Of a stretch of DNA of 10,046 nt, positions 6,182 through 10,046 are shown in pieces. Source of the DNA: Pseudomonadota bacterium (GTDB lineage: Bacteria > Pseudomonadota > Gammaproteobacteria > Pseudomonadales > Halieaceae); assembly GCA_030591305.1 (NCBI GenBank), contig JAUVBI010000103.1:1-10046 (forward strand). The letters are read 5' to 3'. Positions within the stretch are counted from its first letter, which is position 1. Every line of letters starts with the position of its first letter. Made by a program: the position numbers and the translations under genes. The notes beneath the pieces were generated by a model. That model was not told where the DNA came from and ran no database searches. It was given only the letters and a program-made list of their open reading frames with translations.

Positions 6182-7510
6182 ATGGTCAGCAATCTGAAGA
6201 ATTGGCCTGCACACCCAGGCAAAGGCTCGTTATTGCAAATGGTTGGATTTTTTTGCGCTGTACTATTGTTGTCACCGATTGCTCTTGCTGGAACCCCGAC
6301 CCCCTACGGGGAATATTTTGTCCGGCTTGGTGAGCGTTGGTCGGATGCCGGCAATGCCGTAGCGTGGCCGAAACCTGCCGTGGTGTCAGCGGTACAGGAC
6401 GGGGCAAGCTACCTATATCAGCTTAGCCTGATTGAAGGAGAGGGGGGGCCCTACGCCGATACCCTGGCGGAGCCATTAGCCGGCCTGGCCCGACTGCTTC
6501 GACAAAATGGTGATATCAAACAGGCCCAGCAGCTCTACCGGCGGGCACTCCATGTGGTACGGGTCAACGAGGGTTTGTACAGCGAGCGTCAGGTCCCCAT
6601 TCTGAAGGAATTGTTCGAGACCTACCGGATGACTGGCGACCTGGCAATGCTGGATTCCCGTTACAACTATTACTTCCGGTTGTACGGCAGCGGCCAGCCT
6701 CCCTACACTACGGTACGACTTGGCGCCGCGCTGGAATACCTGCGCTGGCAGCGCGAGGCTTTGCGCCTGGGTCTTGATAGGCACGACGCCGAACGCTTGC
6801 ATATGCTTTATTCCCTGAACGAGCATATCCTGGCGGGCGTGGTCGCCGATCCCTTTGTGGATTTTGTCAGCTATCGGGCGCTGGTGCTAAGTCAGTTGCG
6901 CAATCTCTACCTGTTGCAGGACAGGTACAAATCCAGGGTCAAAGCCATTGGCGAACTTCCGGCCACCAGGCTGGCCAATACATGGGACGACCCGAAGGAT
7001 ACTCAGTACCGGCTTGAAACCCTTCAGCGCAATGCGCTCGCGCACGGTCGGAAACTGCTGGGAGAGTTCATTATCCGGATTCCACCCGAGCGATTGGAGG
7101 CGCTTGCCGCTGCGTGGCTGGAACTCGCTGACTGGAACCAATGGAATGATCGCCGCTCCGAGGCGCTGACGGCTTATGAGCAGGTAGCAAAATTATTACG
7201 GGACGCGGGCCAGGTACAATTGTTGCTGCAATGGCTGGGACAACCGGTTGAACTACCCGCGAACGGTGCTTTTTGGCAGCCCCGCGAATTGTCTGAGGGG
7301 GTGGAACCCATTGTGATACGTGCTCGATATGATGTATCTGCCGTTGGGCGGGCAGACAACATAGAAGCCACCGCGATGGCCAGTGAATACGAAGGTAAAG
7401 CTGACAGGCTCAGGCGCAAACTGGCCCAGACCCGCTTCCGGCCACGTATCGTCAACGGTGAGCCGGAGGCAGAAATACATTTATTGCGGGATTACGAAGT
7501 ATTGGACTGA
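6182..7510 (+). CDS. Exported TPR-like protein with C-terminal TonB-C-like module
   Basis: A 442-residue protein with a signal peptide (Lys6 and Lys14, then MVGFFCAVLLLSPIALA, likely cut ALA|GT after residue 36), so it should act in the periplasm. The ATG at 6182 is fixed by an in-frame stop directly before it; an AGGAG lies 13 bases upstream, a little far. Residues 92-129 (ARLLRQNGDIKQAQQLYRRA) are a clear TPR-like helix pair, 132-169 are a weaker one, and a third lies near ALTAYEQVAKLLRDAG in the C-terminal third. Residues 372-442 read like a TonB C-terminal fold: VIRARYDVSAVGRADNIE, a helix, then TRFRPRIVNGEP (417-428), the usual RFRP...NG signature. There is no TonB-type N-terminal anchor or Pro-rich spacer, so it is unlikely to be a true energy transducer. 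Its 3' end converges on the methyltransferase gene with 8 bases between stop codons. Specific function unknown. Confidence 0.8.
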   Translation: MVSNLKNWPAHPGKGSLLQMVGFFCAVLLLSPIALAGTPTPYGEYFVRLGERWSDAGNAVAWPKPAVVSAVQDGASYLYQLSLIEGEGGPYADTLAEPLAGLARLLRQNGDIKQAQQLYRRALHVVRVNEGLYSERQVPILKELFETYRMTGDLAMLDSRYNYYFRLYGSGQPPYTTVRLGAALEYLRWQREALRLGLDRHDAERLHMLYSLNEHILAGVVADPFVDFVSYRALVLSQLRNLYLLQDRYKSRVKAIGELPATRLANTWDDPKDTQYRLETLQRNALAHGRKLLGEFIIRIPPERLEALAAAWLELADWNQWNDRRSEALTAYEQVAKLLRDAGQVQLLLQWLGQPVELPANGAFWQPRELSEGVEPIVIRARYDVSAVGRADNIEATAMASEYEGKADRLRRKLAQTRFRPRIVNGEPEAEIHLLRDYEVLD

Positions 7511-7518
7511 GATTTTTC

Positions 7519-8094
7519 TCAGGCGTTCTGGATGACCATTATGGCGCCGCGGGCCTTGATTGGCGAGCGGGTTTCCCACTCAATTACATCGGCGCAGTGG
7601 CGCTTAACGCAGCGTGCCGCCATCTCGTGAAAGGTGGGACGCTCGGGGTCTGCAATCAGGATGTGTTTGACGCCGGCTTTTACGGCGCGGTTTACCATGT
7701 TGTAAACCGGGTCGATCAACTCGTCCCAGAAGCAGATGTCAGCGGCGATGAGCATATCAAAGCGCGATAACTGGCGAGTGGTCAACTTTTCAAAGCGTGA
7801 AACCAGTGGTGAAATGGCAACGCCGTTCAGGTCTGCCGCGACGCCAAGGAAGGGGAAGACATCGGGATCCGCATCCATAGAGGTAACAGCTGAACCGAGT
7901 TTTTTGGCGCACCATATTCCGGAAGCGCCCCAACCACAGCCCACATCAATCACCGTGCCAGCATGCTCGGGAGGGTTTTTCTTCAGGTAGTCCATGATCA
8001 GGCAACTGGACTTCCATAACTTGTTGCCATGGATGGAAGGGTAATTGCCCGCACGTTTTACACGGCGGATTTCTGGATGGGAGGCCGTGGGCAT
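7519..8094 (-). CDS. Class I SAM-dependent methyltransferase
   Basis: A 191-residue Rossmann-fold methyltransferase using S-adenosylmethionine. Motif I is VIDVGCGWGASG (48-59), the acidic SAM-ribose position is within SMDADPDV (Asp74 or Asp76), and the motif IV region is FDMLIAADICFWDEL (112-126). The later IADPERPTF (147-155) resembles the small lysine-methyltransferase group that includes the ETF-beta and METTL-type enzymes, so a protein substrate is possible; this is a family guess only. I chose the ATG at 8092-8094 because a GAGG lies 8 bases upstream. The frame extends 16 codons to a TTG without support. It lies 86 bp downstream of the membrane cold-shock-domain gene on the same strand, so joint transcription is possible. 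Confidence 0.85.
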   Translation of the reverse strand: MPTASHPEIRRVKRAGNYPSIHGNKLWKSSCLIMDYLKKNPPEHAGTVIDVGCGWGASGIWCAKKLGSAVTSMDADPDVFPFLGVAADLNGVAISPLVSRFEKLTTRQLSRFDMLIAADICFWDELIDPVYNMVNRAVKAGVKHILIADPERPTFHEMAARCVKRHCADVIEWETRSPIKARGAIMVIQNA

Positions 8095-8180
8095 AATGAC
8101 GCCTCGAAAGCGCCTCTGAGTGCGTGCTTTTGTTGTACCCAATTTGAATGTCTGCTTTTTTGTGCGTGCAGATGAGGAGT

Positions 8181-8648
8181 CTATTCGATCCCTTCAACAT
8201 CTTCCGCCTGGGGGCCTTTGTCACTCTCCGCAGTAATGAAAGTGACTTCTTGATCATCTCTTAGCCCGCGTCGGCCACCGCCCCTGATTGAGCGAAAATG
8301 CACAAAAATTTCTTCGCCGTTGTCCCTGGTAATAAACCCAAACCCTTTGGATACATTGAACCACTTTACCCGCCCATGTTCTCGTTCCTCGTCACTGGAT
8401 GTGTCGCGAGGGGTGGATTTATCGGCAACAGGTTTGGGGGCGCGCCGGGGCTTGGGTTTGTTTTTTCGGGGCGTGGATGTGGCACTGCGATCGGGGATTG
8501 ACACCAACAGAGCGGTGGTGATGGTTGCGCCGCAAAAGGCGAAAAATAGCAGTAGCGCGGCATGACTGTCGCCAGTAAGCCAGGTGGTTGTGATGGCAGC
8601 GACAGCGGCAACTGCCACGCTGGTTATTGTTTTGGCAATAAGTTTCAT
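8181..8648 (-). CDS. Membrane-anchored cold-shock-domain protein
   Basis: A 155-residue protein with two hydrophobic helices at the N-terminus (about residues 4-24 and 30-51), a basic, Pro-rich linker (52-90) and a C-terminal cold-shock domain (91-153). The domain has GRVKWFN, RNP1 KGFGFIT (101-107) and RNP2 IFVHF (114-118), the aromatic face that binds single-stranded RNA or DNA. With a short helical hairpin as anchor, the domain should face the cytoplasm, tethering nucleic acid binding to the inner membrane. The ATG at 8646-8648 has a strong GAGGA ribosome site 6 bases upstream (AGAGGAATTCG). The loop IRGGGRRGLRDDQEV is richer in Gly and Arg than in the classical protein next door. It may have arisen from a tandem duplication with the 8871-9083 gene, since both keep the uncommon FVHFRSI. 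What it binds is unknown. Confidence 0.85.
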   Translation of the reverse strand: MKLIAKTITSVAVAAVAAITTTWLTGDSHAALLLFFAFCGATITTALLVSIPDRSATSTPRKNKPKPRRAPKPVADKSTPRDTSSDEEREHGRVKWFNVSKGFGFITRDNGEEIFVHFRSIRGGGRRGLRDDQEVTFITAESDKGPQAEDVEGIE

Positions 8649-8870
8649 CGAATTCCTCTCATAGGTTTAGACCCCGGATGGCGGGGGCGTGGATGCGGCG
8701 CAAGTTTAGCACCATTCCGATCAAGAGGGATGCACTGGACATGAATACGAGACAAGAAATTGCTGTTTTTGAGGCCTGCACGAGGCGATCAATGAAACTG
8801 CAACCGTTCACTGCCCCTCACGACGAGTCACCCTGGTTTGATCAGGTGCTGAGACCGGGGCGTTTGAACA

Positions 8871-9083
8871 CTACAGCTTCATAACGTCTTCGGCTTGCAG
8901 GCCCTTGGGGCCTTCAGTCAACTTGAACTCTACAGCTTGACCCTCGTCAAGGGTGCGGTACCCATCGCCCTGGATGGAGCGAAAGTGCACGAACACATCG
9001 TCTTCGCTTTCCTGTTGGGTGATGAAGCCAAAGCCCTTGGCGTTATTGAACCACTTTACCGTACCGTTTACGCGATCTGTCAT
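8871..9083 (-). CDS. Cold-shock protein, CspA/CspD family
   Basis: A complete 70-residue single-domain cold-shock protein, the same length as E. coli CspA. It binds single-stranded RNA or DNA as a small five-strand barrel and usually acts as an RNA chaperone. RNP1 is KGFGFIT (16-22) and RNP2 is VFVHF (30-34), with Trp11 and Phe12 in the usual places. [18 protein letters not shown] and EGPKG look more like CspD than CspA, so I give no symbol. The start at 9081-9083 is supported by GAGGAAA about 6 bases upstream. It lies between the membrane-anchored paralogue and valS, 91 bp after the valS stop. A -10 hexamer CATAAT (9115-9120) suggests its own promoter with a short leader of about 25 bases, unlike the long thermosensor leader of E. 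coli cspA. Confidence 0.93.
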   Translation of the reverse strand: MTDRVNGTVKWFNNAKGFGFITQQESEDDVFVHFRSIQGDGYRTLDEGQAVEFKLTEGPKGLQAEDVMKL

Positions 9084-9114
9084 ACTACTTTCCTCGGGTT
9101 TTTATTTTGCTTTT

Positions 9115-9145
9115 ATTATGCTTCACAGGACAATGTGCCTGTGAA
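9115..9145 (-). promoter_or_regulatory. Candidate promoter of the cold-shock gene
   Basis: Reading the minus strand, CATAAT (9115-9120) matches TATAAT at five of six positions and is followed by an A-rich start region (AAAAGCAAAATAAAAA). TTCACA (9140-9145) matches TTGACA at five of six, but the spacer is 19 bases, longer than the ideal 17. Transcription would start near 9108, giving a leader of about 25 bases before the ATG at 9083. The boxes enclose or touch the palindrome at 9121-9146. Confidence 0.4.
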
Positions 9146-9146
9146 G
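9121..9146. repeat. Perfect palindrome with 9-bp arms between valS and the cold-shock gene
   Basis: CTTCACAGG (9121-9129) and CCTGTGAAG (9138-9146) are perfect inverted arms around an 8-base centre. On the minus strand it begins 28 bases after the valS stop and ends directly at the candidate -10 box of the cold-shock gene. It could be a dimeric regulator site placed to block or position RNA polymerase, or a hairpin at the valS 3' end. A classical terminator is unlikely because an A-rich tract, not a U-run, follows on the valS strand. The TCACA...TGTGA order is the reverse of a CRP site. Confidence 0.7.
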
Positions 9147-9174
9147 TCTGGAAATCCCTGATTCCGAGGTGTTG

Positions 9175-10046
9175 TTACATTTGCCGGATGTGCCGCTCCT
9201 GCTCCTGTAACGTTTCCAGCGCCTGCTGTTGCGCCAACAATTTTGCCTGTTCCTTAGCCACGACGGCGGCGGGGGCTTTATCCACGAAGGAAGCGTTGCC
9301 TAACTTGCCCCTTATGCGTAACAGTTCTTTCTCCAACTTCTCTATTTCCCGGGCGAGGCGCTGCAACTCTGCCTCCTGGTCTATCAGGCCGGCCATGGGC
9401 ACCAGTATCTCCAATTCCCCTACCAGTGCCGTTGCCGCTACCGGGTTTTCTTCATCGCTAGCAAGCCAGTTTATGTCCGAGAGCTTTGCCAGTTTTTTCA
9501 GGAACTGTGCATTTTCCTTCAGCCGTGCCCGGTCGCGCTGCGCACCATTCCTGAAGAGAACTGAAAGCTCCTTACCCGGTGGTATGTTCATTTCACCGCG
9601 GATGTTGCGAATGCCTACAATCACACCTTTGAGCCATTCTATATCCGCATTTGCGAGGCTGTCCACGCCTTTCTCTGAGCTCTGCGGATAGGGTTCAAGC
9701 ATAATGGTTGGGCCGGTTTTTCCTGCAAGAGTACCCACGGTTTGCCAGATTTCCTCGGTAATAAAGGGCATAAACGGATGCAGCAACCGAAGTGTGACTT
9801 CCAGTACCTGCAAAAGCGTGCGCCTGGTACCGCGTTTGGCCGCCGCAGAAGCGTTGTCGTCCCACAGTACCGGCTTGGAAAGTTCGAGGTACCAGTCACA
9901 GTACTCATTCCAGATGAATTCATACAAGGCCTGGGATGCCAGATCGAAACGGTAGTTGGCTACTGCACCTCTCACCTCCACCGTGGTTTCCTGTAACTTG
10001 CTGGTGATCCAGCGATCGGCGAGGCTCAATTCAACTGGCGCGTCAC
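9175..10046 (-). CDS. valS: Valine--tRNA ligase, C-terminal part (5' end outside window)
   Basis: The last 289 residues of a class Ia synthetase that charges tRNA-Val. The visible part opens in the anticodon-binding helical domain with [12 protein letters not shown], then [18 protein letters not shown] and [14 protein letters not shown], which are all ValRS hallmarks. The final 70 residues (about 220-289) are the family's C-terminal coiled-coil arm that holds t[23 protein letters not shown], then [18 protein letters not shown]. It ends in ERHIRQM and TAA. The catalytic HIGH, KMSKS and editing domains lie beyond the right edge. The frame stays open to base 10046. No frameshift is seen, and the gene leads toward the cold-shock genes on the same strand. 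Confidence 0.95.
   Translation of the reverse strand, partial: DAPVELSLADRWITSKLQETTVEVRGAVANYRFDLASQALYEFIWNEYCDWYLELSKPVLWDDNASAAAKRGTRRTLLQVLEVTLRLLHPFMPFITEEIWQTVGTLAGKTGPTIMLEPYPQSSEKGVDSLANADIEWLKGVIVGIRNIRGEMNIPPGKELSVLFRNGAQRDRARLKENAQFLKKLAKLSDINWLASDEENPVAATALVGELEILVPMAGLIDQEAELQRLAREIEKLEKELLRIRGKLGNASFVDKAPAAVVAKEQAKLLAQQQALETLQEQERHIRQM

Noticed and set aside
5837..6214. A 125-codon minus-strand frame in the divergent region
   Set aside because: It overlaps the starts of both neighbouring genes, resembles no family and has no supporting ribosome site.
8672..8687. CCCC/GGGG hairpin upstream of the membrane cold-shock-domain gene
   Set aside because: The stem is only four base pairs with no T-run and no clear position relative to a promoter.
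9121..9146. valS rho-independent terminator
   Set aside because: The stem is good, but an A-rich tract follows it on the valS strand instead of a U-run.

Overview
The window looks like a chromosomal segment of a gammaproteobacterium. RapA, TatD, ValS, TrpS and CspA/CspD-type proteins all read like gammaproteobacterial versions. A marine group such as the Cellvibrionales (Microbulbifer or Teredinibacter type) is my guess from general gene style, not something the sequence proves. Most of the window is G+C-rich housekeeping sequence. The exception is an AT-rich stretch of about 1.9 kb between trpS and rapA, which looks like accessory DNA (for example, 1261-1320 holds 21 G+C of 60, against 41 of 60 at 3841-3900, both counted by eye).

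Layout: The 3' end of trpS (2-364, +) runs into the AT-rich stretch. That stretch holds a two-gene minus-strand unit: an exported protein with a Ser/Thr-rich linker (756-1715) and a small DUF4282-type membrane protein (510-743). Upstream of the pair is a 533-bp non-coding stretch with the first 18 codons of an insertion-sequence transposase (1872-1928), a sign of past IS activity. Next comes a minus-strand pair, tatD (5011-5823) followed by rapA (2249-5011), whose stop and start codons overlap by one base. A 358-bp divergent intergenic region separates tatD from a plus-strand gene (6182-7510) for an exported TPR-like protein ending in a TonB-C-like module. This gene converges on a class I SAM-dependent methyltransferase (7519-8094, -).

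Further right, all on the minus strand, are a membrane-anchored cold-shock-domain protein (8181-8648), a classical 70-residue cold-shock protein (8871-9083) and the 3' part of valS (9175-10046, running off the window). A perfect 9-bp-arm palindrome lies between valS and the cold-shock gene, directly against a good -10 hexamer, and may be an operator or an RNA hairpin.

Functionally, RapA (RNA polymerase recycling), TatD (metal-dependent nuclease family), the two cold-shock-domain proteins (single-stranded nucleic acid binding) and the two aminoacyl-tRNA synthetases all serve transcription, RNA or translation. The less ordinary parts are the AT-rich gene pair with its IS scar, the TPR/TonB-C-like protein, and the cold-shock domain tethered to the membrane. 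I see no CRISPR array, tRNA or rRNA gene, intact mobile element, or clearly new multi-gene defence system.
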